Program-made: the position numbers and the translations under genes
From: PALSA-607 sp963737705
GTDB lineage: Bacteria; Actinomycetota; Actinomycetes; Acidothermales; Acidothermaceae
NCBI GenBank assembly: GCA_963737705.1
Contig: CAVTTP010000006.1
Coordinates: 434,001 to 498,000 of the forward strand
Length of the DNA stretch: 64,000 nt
Direction: 5' to 3'
Part shown: positions 32,995 to 41,938 of the stretch, in pieces
How positions within the stretch are numbered: the stretch's first letter is position 1
Layout: each line of letters starts with the position of its first letter
Notes under the pieces: model-generated
What the model saw: the letters and a program-made list of their open reading frames with translations, nothing else
The model's database searches: none
Told to the model about the DNA's origin: nothing

Positions 32995-33855
32995 CTACTT
33001 GAGCAGCCTCGACAGCCGGCGGTCCGCGAGTGGCTTGCCGCCGGTTTGGCAGGTCGGGCAGTACTGCAGGGACGAGTCGGCAAAGGAGACCTCGCGCACG
33101 GTGTCGCCGCAGATGGGGCAGGGCAGGCCAGTGCGGCCATGCACTCGCAGATTGGCCTTCTTCTCTGCCTTCAGCTCGCCCGCGTCGAGGTCGGCGGCCC
33201 GCCCCACGGCGTCCCGCAATGTTGTTTGCATCGCTTGATAGAGAACCGCCACGTCGTCCGGAGTGAAGCTGTCGGCGATCTTGAAGGGCGACATCTTGGC
33301 GACGTGGAGGATCTCGTCGCTGTAGGCGTTGCCGATGCCGGCGATCACCGACTGGTCACGCAGCAGTCCCTTGATCTGCATGCGTCGACCATGCAGCAGC
33401 GCGGCCAACGCATCGACATCAAACGCCGGATCGAGTGGCTCAGGACCCAACCGCGCAATGCCCTCGATAGTCGCAGGGTCGAAAACCACATACGCAGCAA
33501 GCCGTTTCTGAGTACCTGCCTCGGTCAGATCGAACCCCGAGCCGTCATCGAGTTTCACTCGCAGCGCGATCGGGCTCTTGCCCGGCCGGATCGGCGTAGC
33601 GGCAAGTTCGGCCCGCCACCGCAACCAACCAGCACGAGCGAGATGGACGACGAGGTGCGGGCCGGTCGTCGCAACATCGAGGAATTTCCCACGCCGACTA
33701 GCGCCGGTGATCGTGGTGCCGACCAAGGCTGAAGCCGGCGGGTCGAACGTCTTCAACACCTGGAAGGAGCCCACGTCGACCCGGTCGATGCGACGTCCCA
33801 CCACGTGCGTGGTGAGGAACGTCGCCAACGCTTCGACTTCGGGTAACTCGGGCAC
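32995..33855 (-). CDS. mutM: Fpg/Nei family DNA glycosylase
   Basis: A 286-residue bifunctional DNA glycosylase/AP lyase. The mature N-terminus PELPEVE gives the catalytic Pro and Glu, RRGKFLDV the conserved Lys, and GIGNAYSDEIL the helix-two-turn-helix; the C-terminus has a zinc finger CPIC-x16-CPTC. It excises oxidised bases (8-oxoguanine type) in base excision repair. The overall order fits Fpg better than Nei8, but lesion specificity is not certain. It sits alone between the polysaccharide locus and a small membrane protein. Confidence 0.9.
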   Translation of the reverse strand: MPELPEVEALATFLTTHVVGRRIDRVDVGSFQVLKTFDPPASALVGTTITGASRRGKFLDVATTGPHLVVHLARAGWLRWRAELAATPIRPGKSPIALRVKLDDGSGFDLTEAGTQKRLAAYVVFDPATIEGIARLGPEPLDPAFDVDALAALLHGRRMQIKGLLRDQSVIAGIGNAYSDEILHVAKMSPFKIADSFTPDDVAVLYQAMQTTLRDAVGRAADLDAGELKAEKKANLRVHGRTGLPCPICGDTVREVSFADSSLQYCPTCQTGGKPLADRRLSRLLK

Positions 33856-33876
33856 AGGGTCGATAATGCCTGACGG

Positions 33877-34377
33877 TTACGCCGCGCGCGCCCCGTGCAG
33901 CCTGGCCGCGTACGCGCCTTCGAGTCGCGCGATCTTCGCGGCACGCTTCTTCGCCCGCCGCGCTTTCTTACGCCGATCCCCAAGGCCGTCAATGAGCAGG
34001 CTGAGGCCAGATCCGAACATCCAGACGTCTTTCGAGATCGCGGTGCCTTGTTGGGTGGGTCTGATGCCATCTGGCTTTGTCATGCCGGGCGTCTTCAGGT
34101 ACATCCGCAAGAGCGAGCCCGAGAAGCCGCTGAGAACGGCGCCCGCGAACCACGCCGGGATGACCGGCGCCAGGATCACCGAGCCGACGCCGATCTCACT
34201 GATGGCGAGCATCCTGACGAACTTCGGCGGCTCGATCTTGGCGAGGAACGGGTAGGTGCCAACGGCCATGCCGTGTAGCGCGCCAGCCGTCGTTTCGTCG
34301 GCGGACAGCTTGCCGATGCCTGCATTGACAATGAAGGCGCCCGTCGCGAGGCGGGGCGGGATGTGACTGAGTTTCAT
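33877..34377 (-). CDS. DoxX-like small membrane protein
   Basis: A 166-residue protein with about three or four TM helices and a Lys/Arg-rich C-terminal tail (RRKKARRAKKRAAKIARL). RLATGAFIVNAGIGKLSADE looks like the first helix of DoxX-family proteins, but I cannot assign a function. ATG 34377 is preferred over an upstream start that would add an unlikely His/Gln-rich segment. It lies 21 bp upstream of the glycosylase gene on the same strand. The 101-bp spacer to the PBP gene shows nothing recognisable. Confidence 0.7.
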   Translation of the reverse strand: MKLSHIPPRLATGAFIVNAGIGKLSADETTAGALHGMAVGTYPFLAKIEPPKFVRMLAISEIGVGSVILAPVIPAWFAGAVLSGFSGSLLRMYLKTPGMTKPDGIRPTQQGTAISKDVWMFGSGLSLLIDGLGDRRKKARRAKKRAAKIARLEGAYAARLHGARAA

Positions 34378-34478
34378 GCTCTGCTCGTACCCTCTGACGG
34401 CGTACTGATGCCTGCGAGTTGGATGCACATTCAACTGTTGAGGATCGTACATCGCTGCCGCTAGCAGCTTCAGAATGG

Positions 34479-36737
34479 CTAGTGGCTAGGGGTTGCCGAC
34501 GGCTTAGAGCTCGGGGTGTTCGACGGGTTGTAGTTCGGTGGGCCCGTCGGAGTCGGGCTTGGGGTGGCCGTCGACTTCGCGGTCGGGGAGGCCGTCGACT
34601 TCGCAGCGGTTGTCGACTTTGCGGTCGGGGTAGCGCTCGGCGCGACCCCTGCCAGGTTCTGCAGGAACGAGAGCGCGACCGGAGCGGCGACGGTGCCGCC
34701 ACTCTGGCCATCCTGGACGTAGACCGCGAATGCGATGTCGCCCTGGTACCCAACAAACCAGGCATGCGTCTTCGGGGTAGCGCCCGGACCGTACTCGGCG
34801 GTTCCGGTCTTGCCCATGACCGGTCCGCCCGGGGCGTTGATCAGGGCCGAGCCGGTGCCCACGGTGACAACCTCACGCATGAGCGAGTGCAGTTGGGTGA
34901 TGACGTTCGCCGGGAAGTTCGGGCCCGGGGTCGGTGCCGGAGCTGTGGCCGCAGGTGCAGACGCGGCCGCCGAGCCTGACGCTCCCGCAGAAGCCGACGA
35001 GGTACTGCCGGATGAGCAGTCGGCCGGCTTACCCGTGACCACCAGCTGCGGCGGTATGTAGTGCCCGCGCGCGACTGTCGCGACGGCCACGGCGAGACTC
35101 ACCGGACTCACCAGGGTCGAGCCCTGCCCGAACGACGTGGCGGCGAGGTCAGTTGCGTCCTTCGGCGGCGAGACCGACCCTCGAAATGCCGGAGTTCCGA
35201 GCGACCAACACGCGCCGATCCCGAGCGTTTTCGCGGTGTTGCCGAGCGTTGGTCCTGGCACCTTCGGCGCCAAGCTGATGAATGCGGTGTTGCACGACTT
35301 GGCGAAGTCGGTGTGGAAAGGCACGCTGCCGAGTTGCTCGCCCTCGTAGTTGTGGAACGTCTTTCCGTAGACGACGATCTGCGGTGAGCAGGTGACCGGG
35401 GTGTTCACGCTGAACCCTTGCTCGAGGAGCGCAGTCGTGGTCACGATCTTGAATGCCGACCCCGGTGTGATCTGGCCCAGGAGCGCCGTGTCGAAGCCGC
35501 CGCCGTCCGGGCCGTTCGCGACCGCGATCACCTGCCCCGTCGACACCCGGACAGCCACGAGCGCACTCGGCTGATTCGTGATCGACGAGAGTGCCGCGTC
35601 CGCCGCCGCTTCCACGTTTTGATCGAGCGTTGTGTGAAGCGGCGTGCCCTGTACCGGTGGTTGCGTGTAGACGACAGTGGGCGACGCCGCTTGGTGCAGC
35701 GCTTGGATCTCGAAGCCCGGGCTGCCCGACAGCGTCGCGTCGAAGTCCTTCTCGAGGCCGCCGAGCCCACCGACATCGCCGGAGATATAGCGACCGTTCG
35801 ACGCGTCGACGATCTCCTTCGTCACCGGGCCGACGGTGCCGATAAGCGATCGCGCAAAGTCGTGCGACGGACTCAGCTGTTCATTCAAGTCGCGCAAAAC
35901 CAGGCCGGGGATCGGCGCGAGTTGCGCGGCAACCTTCTCGTAGTCCGGCTCACGCAAGGTGATGACGTCGACGAACTCATCGGACGTCGACCCCTTGATG
36001 CGCGTCACCAACGACGGCGCGTCCACGCCCAGGATCTGCGACATCTGGTTCGCAGTCGATGTCGGATCGAGGACCTTTCCAGCCTCCAGGCCGATGTCGA
36101 CTACTGGCCGCGGTTCGACGATCGGTTGCCCCGCGCCGTCCAAAATCGTGGCTCGCGTCGGGGCGAGCCGGGTGTATTGCAGGCTGTCACCAGCACCGAG
36201 CGACGACTGCACAACAGCGGGCTTCCATGCCAGCTGCCAGCTTCCGGCGACATTGTTGACGTCAACGGTCGACTGGTACGTCCAGGTCTGGGCACCCGGC
36301 AAGTGCCACGTGACGTTGAGGACCGACGAGAAGATGCTGGCGTCACCAGTCGGCTGGGTTGGTTGCGCCGTGACGTCGACCGAGACAGCCTGCAACTGCG
36401 CCACGATGGTCTTGTAAGCGCTCTGCACGTCGGCGCCACTGATGCCGCCGAGGTACGGCACATTCGTCAGGTCGCCCTTCGTCCACGCCTGCGCGAACTG
36501 CAGAGCCAGCGCGTCTGCGGGGTTGGCCGGAGACACGATGGCGGACGGCGACGAAGAGGACGACGGTGGCGTGGCTCCAGCCGGATGTCCGTGTGACGAG
36601 CGGGGGAAAAGATAGAAGGCTCCAACAGCCGCGCCGGCCAGGATGACCACGAGGAGCAGGATCAGCCCGACGCCGGGTCCGCGCCTGCCGCGACCCCTGG
36701 GACCAGACGGTCGCAGCGGCGACTGGCGATAACTCAC
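34479..36737 (-). CDS. Class B penicillin-binding protein with MecA-like N-domain
   Basis: A 752-residue transpeptidase that cross-links peptidoglycan outside the membrane. One TM helix (about 22-45), a Ser-rich linker, an NTF2-like MecA N-domain (about 75-180), dimerisation domain, then the transpeptidase with SAFK (Ser427, Lys430), SCN (Ser481, Asn483) and KTG (643-645). Long Ala/Ser/Thr/Pro stretches lie at about 575-605 and in the final 90 residues. The MecA-type N-domain is found in low-affinity PBPs, so reduced beta-lactam binding is possible but not shown. It differs from the PbpA in the division cluster and is divergent from the next gene. Confidence 0.93.
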   Translation of the reverse strand: MSYRQSPLRPSGPRGRGRRGPGVGLILLLVVILAGAAVGAFYLFPRSSHGHPAGATPPSSSSSPSAIVSPANPADALALQFAQAWTKGDLTNVPYLGGISGADVQSAYKTIVAQLQAVSVDVTAQPTQPTGDASIFSSVLNVTWHLPGAQTWTYQSTVDVNNVAGSWQLAWKPAVVQSSLGAGDSLQYTRLAPTRATILDGAGQPIVEPRPVVDIGLEAGKVLDPTSTANQMSQILGVDAPSLVTRIKGSTSDEFVDVITLREPDYEKVAAQLAPIPGLVLRDLNEQLSPSHDFARSLIGTVGPVTKEIVDASNGRYISGDVGGLGGLEKDFDATLSGSPGFEIQALHQAASPTVVYTQPPVQGTPLHTTLDQNVEAAADAALSSITNQPSALVAVRVSTGQVIAVANGPDGGGFDTALLGQITPGSAFKIVTTTALLEQGFSVNTPVTCSPQIVVYGKTFHNYEGEQLGSVPFHTDFAKSCNTAFISLAPKVPGPTLGNTAKTLGIGACWSLGTPAFRGSVSPPKDATDLAATSFGQGSTLVSPVSLAVAVATVARGHYIPPQLVVTGKPADCSSGSTSSASAGASGSAAASAPAATAPAPTPGPNFPANVITQLHSLMREVVTVGTGSALINAPGGPVMGKTGTAEYGPGATPKTHAWFVGYQGDIAFAVYVQDGQSGGTVAAPVALSFLQNLAGVAPSATPTAKSTTAAKSTASPTAKSTATPSPTPTGPPNYNPSNTPSSKPSATPSH

Positions 36738-36778
36738 ATGCCGAGCCTAGTAATCTCATCGCAACGAAGGGTGGGGGC

Positions 36779-37120
36779 GTGCTGGTCTATGAAGGCGTAG
36801 GACTGCTTCTGGTTGTTGCGCTCTGGATCTTCTGCCTTGTCGACGTGATCGTGTCGAAAGAGGATGAATGCCGCAACCTTCCCAAACTGCTCTGGCTGCT
36901 CATCGTGCTTATGCTGCCCGACATTGGCTCCGTGCTGTGGCTGATCGTTGGTCGGCCAAGGGGACAGCACCAGCCATGGCAGCAGCGGATGACGCGCCCG
37001 ACAGCGACCTCCGGGGACCCGCGCCCGAAGATGGCGCCGCGACCGACGATGCCCTCGGCTGGGGCGAATCCGGACGACGACGACGACTTTCTGCGAAGCA
37101 TTCGCCGCACGGACGAGTAG
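36779..37120 (+). CDS. PLDc_N domain small membrane protein
   Basis: A 113-residue protein with two TM helices: EGVGLLLVVALWIFCLVDVI and KLLWLLIVLMLPDIGSVLWLIVGRPRG, the PLDc_N domain (cardiolipin-synthase N-terminal segment) found alone in many actinobacteria. A Pro/Asp-rich cytoplasmic tail follows. GTG 36779 has GGTGGGGG upstream. Its TAG overlaps the GTG of the following gene. Function is unknown; no phospholipase domain is attached. Confidence 0.85.
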   Translation: MLVYEGVGLLLVVALWIFCLVDVIVSKEDECRNLPKLLWLLIVLMLPDIGSVLWLIVGRPRGQHQPWQQRMTRPTATSGDPRPKMAPRPTMPSAGANPDDDDDFLRSIRRTDE

Positions 37121-37653
37121 TGCCGCAGCGGTCGGCCTGGCGGCGGTGGGTCAATCTCGCCGCCGCTTTGTTGGTTGTCGTTGCTGCCGTCATCGAGGTC
37201 CGGCTCTACGTCGTCCCCGCCTCTGACGGCGCGGGCCCGGCCGATGCAGTGGTGGTGCTGGGCGGCCAGGAGTACAAAGCCCGCCTCCAGACCGCCGATG
37301 TGCTCCTCGCGAAGTATCCGGGCTCGGTTGTCGTGGTCTCGATCCCCGGCGACATAACGTGCCCACCACAACCCCCTGGGGCATCAGCGATCCTTTGTTT
37401 CAGCCCGAATCCGAGCACAACGCAGGGCGAGGCGCGTACCGCGTCGAAGCTCGCGGCAAAGTACGGCTGGAAGACGATGGAGGTCGTGACAACTGCCGAC
37501 CAGGTATGGCGGGCGAAGCTGCGCTTCTCTCGCTGCTGGGCCGGCAACCTGACTGTCGTGCGATCTGATTCGAGCATCTACTCCCGCATGCGCGCAGTTC
37601 CCTATGAGACCGCAGCCACGATCAAGGCCGAAACGCTGCAGCGCGGCTGCTGA
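37120..37653 (+). CDS. YdcF/ElyC-type (DUF218) membrane protein
   Basis: A 177-residue protein with one N-terminal TM helix (WVNLAAALLVVVAAVIEVRLYVV) and a DUF218 domain: GPADAVVVLGGQEYKARLQTADVLLAKYPGSVVVVS then STTQGEARTASKLAAKYGW and VVTTADQVWRAKLRFSRC. The family includes ElyC and SanA, membrane proteins linked to envelope integrity and vancomycin tolerance. GTG 37120 overlaps the stop of the PLDc_N gene; the open frame further upstream is a shadow. The two Cys pairs could form a disulphide outside the cell. Confidence 0.82.
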   Translation: MPQRSAWRRWVNLAAALLVVVAAVIEVRLYVVPASDGAGPADAVVVLGGQEYKARLQTADVLLAKYPGSVVVVSIPGDITCPPQPPGASAILCFSPNPSTTQGEARTASKLAAKYGWKTMEVVTTADQVWRAKLRFSRCWAGNLTVVRSDSSIYSRMRAVPYETAATIKAETLQRGC

Positions 37654-37659
37654 CGCGGA

Positions 37660-38232
37660 TTACGGCTGTCGTCCCGACATCGCAATCAGGAGTTTCGCCG
37701 GGTCGTCGGAGTCGATGTGCACAGGCGGCGCAAAAATGCCCGCCGCCTGCCACGACTTCGCGTTGGCCTCCATATAGACCATCACCGTCGCGACCGTGGC
37801 GGCATCCAGGGCATCGTCGAGAGCGGCCCCACGCGCGAGATCCCAGCCGTGGATAAGCAGGTCGGCCAACATCTGCTGGCCGTACTCGAGCGCGGGATTG
37901 TCGCCGAACGACAGGTGCACCACGGCGTCCGGCGAGGTGCTCAGCCACGCAGCGCGCGAAGCCCGCGCGGCGTTTTCCCAGGCCGTCACCGGTGAATCCC
38001 CCAGCACGTCGCCGTCGTAGCGGTCACCGACCTGCGCAATGGTCTCGCCGTCAAGCAGATGCGGCGCCCACAGATGCTCAGCGGTGACGTGGTTCACGAG
38101 GTCGCGTACCGACCAATCCGTGCAGGGCGTCTGTGCATCCCAGCGATCGGCGGGAACCGCCCTGACCTTCTCCCCGAATGCGTCGATGCCTTGTGCGATC
38201 AGCTCGAACGTCGTCGGCGTTTCGTCGGTCAT
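37660..38232 (-). CDS. TIGR03086 family DinB-like protein
   Basis: A 190-residue four-helix-bundle protein of the mycothiol-dependent maleylpyruvate isomerase N-terminal group. DRWDAQTPCTDWSVRDLVNHVTAEHLW is the signature, with His residues (NHVTAEH and later IHGWDLARG) that bind a metal in the family. Members use or handle mycothiol, but the substrate is unknown. ATG 38232 lies 9 bp after the frameshifted PIG-L deacetylase gene on the same strand. That neighbour could point to thiol or sugar deacetylation chemistry. Confidence 0.88.
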   Translation of the reverse strand: MTDETPTTFELIAQGIDAFGEKVRAVPADRWDAQTPCTDWSVRDLVNHVTAEHLWAPHLLDGETIAQVGDRYDGDVLGDSPVTAWENAARASRAAWLSTSPDAVVHLSFGDNPALEYGQQMLADLLIHGWDLARGAALDDALDAATVATVMVYMEANAKSWQAAGIFAPPVHIDSDDPAKLLIAMSGRQP

Positions 38233-38241
38233 GGCACACCC

Positions 38242-38962
38242 CTAGCGGCGAAGTAGGAAGCACTCCTCGGGCAATTCGGCGTTCGCAGTCGACTCCGCCA
38301 GCGCTTTGAGCTGGCTCGGGTACTCGGCCAACGCAGCGATTTTCCGCTCGCCAAGATCGAAACTCAATGGCTCGAGCTCGAACCCCAACTCGCGCAGGCG
38401 AGCGAGTCGAACGATCCGCCTGCGCGCGGTAGACAGCCCGATACGGGACGTCGATGAATGCGACCCAGTTCTCCGCCAGCTCCGGCGATTCGCTAAGGAG
38501 CAGGAAACACGCCTCGTGCGTGCGTTCGTGGTCGGTATGTGAGAGGCCGAGGGGAAACGCGATCGTCGCGGGCTGCAGTTCGCCGATCGCTTCGCGGATG
38601 CTTGCCGCAATCTCGGTTGGCCCGACCGCCTCATCTGGCTCGACGACGTACTGGCTGTCGAGAAAATCGAGCCACCGGGGCGTCGCTCCAAGATGCGCGA
38701 GCGCGGCCCGATCCTCGGCACGGCGCAGGCTTACGACGTCGTCGCCTGCGACAAATCCGCAGGCCTGATCCCAAGAGGTCGACCCCGGCAGGCATCCTGC
38801 CGGTGTGGCCGCGTCACGGACCGGCGGGAAGCCGGCGAACACCGTCACCACTGTCGCGCCGGGCGCGCCGGCGATCAGTCCGGCGCAGCTCAGTACCGCG
38901 TCGTCAAGATGCGGCGAAACAACGGCGAGAGGAGCGAGCGCCGTGACATCAGGCAGCGTCAT
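38242..38962 (-). pseudogene. PIG-L/LmbE family deacetylase, frameshifted
   Basis: Two frames are needed for a complete protein. The first, from ATG 38962, has VVSPHLDDAVLSCAGLI (metal-binding HxDD), FPLGLSHTDHERTHEACFLLL and ends its homologous part at VPYRAVY. The second continues as ARRRIVRLARLRELGFELE to the stop at 38242. The join needs removal of one base in the run TGCGCGCGGT at 38421-38430. The full product would be about 240 residues, a zinc-dependent N-acetylglucosamine-type deacetylase. An error in the assembly and genuine inactivation cannot be separated from the sequence alone. Confidence 0.8.
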
Positions 38963-39049
38963 GGGAGATTCGTACCACTACCCAGGACGACGTTCGCACC
39001 CGGTGGTCTAGACCGCGCTCCGCGCTAAAACGCGGGCGGCACATCACAG

Positions 39050-39132
39050 TGGGCGAGGGGGGACTTGAACCCCCACGTCCTCACGGACACACGGACCTGA
39101 ACCGTGCGCGTCTGCCATTCCGCCACTCGCCC
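39050..39132 (-). tRNA. tRNA-Leu (CAG anticodon)
   Basis: The minus strand folds as a class II tRNA: acceptor GGGCGAG pairs with CTCGCCC, the D arm contains GGCGGAATGGCAGACGC, the anticodon loop TTCAGGT gives CAG, a variable arm TGTCCGTGAGGACG follows, and the T arm has GGTTCAAGTCC. The discriminator is A at 39050 and CCA is not encoded. The long variable arm supports leucine. Confidence 0.96.
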
Positions 39133-39264
39133 GAGTGGAGCGATCAGCGTAGCAGCGGTGCCGCGAGCCCCATGCGAACGCGGGCAGCCCCCGAAGCGTC
39201 CTAGATACGATCGATATCGGTCACAACAGACGGCCGGCAGGCACGGACGACGGAGGGAGGGTCA

Positions 39265-40134
39265 GTGGGTGTACTCCAGCGCTTCGAGCGACGGATCGGC
39301 GGCGTCGTCGAAGGGATCTTCGCCCGCGCCTTCAAATCCGAGGTCCAGCCGGTCGAGGTCGCAGCCGCACTCCAGCGCGAACTCGACGACCAGGCCGCCG
39401 TCGTCGGCCGCGACCGCACGCTGGTTCCCAACCAGTTCGTCGTCGAACTCGGCCACCACGACTACGACCGACTGGCGCCCTATGAGAAGCCGCTGACCGA
39501 CGAACTCGCGGCGATGGTTCGCGAGCACGCCGTCGACCAGCGTTACAGCTTCGTCGGCCCTGTGCAGGTGAAGTTGCTGCTCGTGCCGACCCTCGAAACC
39601 GGCCTGTTCCGGATCCGCAGCGAGGTCGCCCCCGGGCGCGAAGGCATGCCGGAGTTGGCTTCGATCCCACCTCAACCGCCCCGATCGCTGCCTCCACAGC
39701 CCGTGAGCGAGCCATCGTCGTTCAACGCGGGCGACACCAACCTGACGACCGCAATCCCGCGCGCACCCGCCGTCCCGAATCTTGGGCAGATCCACGTTCG
39801 CGAGGGCAAGGGTGCGGCGTACGACTTCGAGATTCGGCACAAGATCACTGTGATCGGCCGCGGCACCGATGCCGACATCCGGCTCACCGATCAGGCAGTC
39901 TCCCGCCGCCATGCGGAGATCCGAATCGCCAACAGCGCGACGATGCTGAACGACCTTCAATCGACAAACGGCACCACCGTGAACGGCGTCACCGTCACCA
40001 CAACGGCATTGTCGGACGGCGATGAGATCCGGATCGGCGAGACGGTACTCACCTACCGCGCGCCGGCCGATGCACCGGAAGGTGCCGCACTACCCGGGCT
40101 GCCCAGCCTCCCCACCCCGGGCCCTCGGGGCTGA
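39265..40134 (+). CDS. fhaA: FhaA-type FHA domain protein (DUF3662)
   Basis: A 289-residue signalling adaptor. The N-terminal DUF3662 domain opens with GVLQRFERRIGGVVEGIFARAFKSEVQPVEVA; a Pro-rich linker follows; the C-terminal FHA domain (about 185-275) has VIGRGTDADIRLTDQAVSRRHAEI and STNGTTVNG, the phospho-Thr binding loops. In mycobacteria FhaA binds PknB and MviN to tune peptidoglycan synthesis. It is the first gene of the rightward cluster that ends with pknB. GTG 39265 has GGAGGGAGGG upstream. The linker is much shorter than in M. tuberculosis. Confidence 0.95.
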   Translation: MGVLQRFERRIGGVVEGIFARAFKSEVQPVEVAAALQRELDDQAAVVGRDRTLVPNQFVVELGHHDYDRLAPYEKPLTDELAAMVREHAVDQRYSFVGPVQVKLLLVPTLETGLFRIRSEVAPGREGMPELASIPPQPPRSLPPQPVSEPSSFNAGDTNLTTAIPRAPAVPNLGQIHVREGKGAAYDFEIRHKITVIGRGTDADIRLTDQAVSRRHAEIRIANSATMLNDLQSTNGTTVNGVTVTTTALSDGDEIRIGETVLTYRAPADAPEGAALPGLPSLPTPGPRG

Positions 40135-40143
40135 GTACCGCGG

Positions 40144-40602
40144 ATGTCAGAGCTCTCGCTCTTCTTGTTGCGGGCGGGATTTGTTGCCTTGTTGTGGGTT
40201 TTCGTCATCGTGGCCTTCGGCATCGTGCGATCCGACTTGTCCGGTGGTGCGCAACCACGCGTCGTCCGGCCGCAGCCCAAGAAGCAGGTGAAGAAGCCGA
40301 GCTCGCGCAAGGCCCCCCGCAAGCTGGTCGTCGTCGCGGGCTCGCTGGCCGGCACGTCGATCAACCTCGGCGACGCGCCGGTCACGATCGGGCGGGCAAA
40401 CGACTCGACCCTGGTGCTGACCGACGACTACGCCTCGACACGACACGCCCGCGTCTTCCAGCGCGACGGCCAGTGGTTGGTCGAGGATCTCGGATCAACC
40501 AACGGCACCTTCCTCGACCGAGCCAAAGTCGTCCAGCCGACACCTGTCGCCACCGGCACGCCGATCCGAATCGGCAAGACCGTTCTCGAGCTGCGCAGAT
40601 GA
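40144..40602 (+). CDS. fhaB: FhaB/FipA-type FHA domain membrane protein
   Basis: A 152-residue protein with an N-terminal TM helix (LFLLRAGFVALLWVFVIVAFGIV) and a C-terminal FHA domain: VTIGRANDSTLVLTDDYASTRHARVF and STNGTFLD. It corresponds to mycobacterial FhaB (FipA), which binds phosphorylated division proteins. ATG 40144 follows fhaA by 9 bp. The pstP gene starts 7 bp after it, so these genes are co-transcribed. Confidence 0.95.
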   Translation: MSELSLFLLRAGFVALLWVFVIVAFGIVRSDLSGGAQPRVVRPQPKKQVKKPSSRKAPRKLVVVAGSLAGTSINLGDAPVTIGRANDSTLVLTDDYASTRHARVFQRDGQWLVEDLGSTNGTFLDRAKVVQPTPVATGTPIRIGKTVLELRR

Positions 40603-40609
40603 GTGCGCG

Positions 40610-41938
40610 ATGAGCCTCATGCTGCGGTTCGCTGCGCGGTCGGACGTCGGGCTGATCCGCACGAACAACGAGGACGCCGTGTATGCGGGCCCGCGTCTCG
40701 TTGCAGTCGCCGACGGCATGGGCGGTCACGCCGCCGGAGACGTCGCGAGTGCCGTGACGATCGCGACACTGGCCCCCCTCGACGACGACGACCCGCCGTC
40801 CGATCTGCTCGGCACCCTCGAACAATCCATCAGGCAAGCGAACGACCAGCTTCGCCAGATGATGGATTCCGATGCTGAGCTCGACGGCATGGGCACCACG
40901 CTGACGGCGCTGCTGTGGGGTGGCACCCGTCTCGCGCTCGCCCACATCGGCGACTCTCGCGCGTACCTGTTTCGCGACGGCGAGCTTACGCAGATCACCC
41001 ACGACCACACGCTCGTGCAGCACATGGTCGACCTCGGTCAACTCGACGAAGCCGACGTGCCGACGCACCCACAGCGATCGGTGATCCTGCGCGTTCTCAA
41101 TGGCAGGCCGGACGCCGAGGCAGACCTGTCCGTTCGCGAAGCGCGCGCCGGCGACCGGTACTTGTTATGCAGTGACGGCTTGTCCGGCGTTGTCAGCAAG
41201 GAGACGCTGCGCGAAGCACTTGCCCTGGGTGATCCCGATCAAGTGGTCGACTCGCTCGTCGACCTTGCATTGCGCGGGGGCGCACCCGACAACGTGACCT
41301 GCGTCGTGTGCGACGTCGTCGAGGCGGGCAACTCCGCAGCCGGCTCTCCGGTGATCGGCGGCTCCATCGCCGACGGCGAAGACGTGCGGGTCAGGCAGCC
41401 CGATACTGCAGCGGGTCGCGCAGCAGCACTGCGAATTCATCGCCGACCGGCATCACATCGCGCGACCGACGTTGAACCAACTCGACGACGTTGGCGCGGG
41501 CCCGCTCTTGTTGTCGTGTTGCTACTGGTCGTCGCGGGCGGATTGTTCGGCGGCACCTGGTGGTACTCGCAGCACCAGTTCTACGTGGGCAGTGACGGTC
41601 AGCAGGTCGTGGTCTACAAGGGCATCGACGGATCCGTGCTCGGTCTCAACTTCTCCAAACCGATCGAGCACACCGGCATCGCATTGACGTCGTTACCAGC
41701 GTTCGAACGTGAGCGGGTCTCCGACGGCATCGGTGCACGCAACAGGGCCGACGCCGACCGCATCGTCGGGCAACTGCATTCCGTCCCGGCGGTCGCACCG
41801 ACGCCACAACCGTCGCCGTCAAGCGAGCCGTCAGGACTTCCATCGTCCGGCCCCGCGTCGTCCGGCTCAGGGTCGTCCGGGCCGACGTCGCTCGCGCCAG
41901 GTGTCAGTAGCCCGCCGAGCGAGGTGAGTTCACCGTGA
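40610..41938 (+). CDS. pstP: PP2C-type Ser/Thr phosphatase PstP
   Basis: A 442-residue phosphatase. The catalytic domain (about 1-240) has RTNNEDAVYAG, VADGMGGHAAGD, HIGDSRAYLFRDG, THDHTL, LLCSDGLSG and DNVTCVV, all metal-coordinating motifs of the PPM family. A juxtamembrane linker, one TM helix (about 298-320) and an extracellular Ser/Pro-rich tail follow. It removes phosphates placed by PknB on division and cell-wall proteins. Its stop overlaps the rodA GTG start. Confidence 0.96.
   Translation: MSLMLRFAARSDVGLIRTNNEDAVYAGPRLVAVADGMGGHAAGDVASAVTIATLAPLDDDDPPSDLLGTLEQSIRQANDQLRQMMDSDAELDGMGTTLTALLWGGTRLALAHIGDSRAYLFRDGELTQITHDHTLVQHMVDLGQLDEADVPTHPQRSVILRVLNGRPDAEADLSVREARAGDRYLLCSDGLSGVVSKETLREALALGDPDQVVDSLVDLALRGGAPDNVTCVVCDVVEAGNSAAGSPVIGGSIADGEDVRVRQPDTAAGRAAALRIHRRPASHRATDVEPTRRRWRGPALVVVLLLVVAGGLFGGTWWYSQHQFYVGSDGQQVVVYKGIDGSVLGLNFSKPIEHTGIALTSLPAFERERVSDGIGARNRADADRIVGQLHSVPAVAPTPQPSPSSEPSGLPSSGPASSGSGSSGPTSLAPGVSSPPSEVSSP

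Noticed and set aside
39020..39035. CCGCG/CGCGG hairpin below tRNA-Leu as terminator
   Set aside because: Only a 5-bp stem and no T-run; too weak to list.
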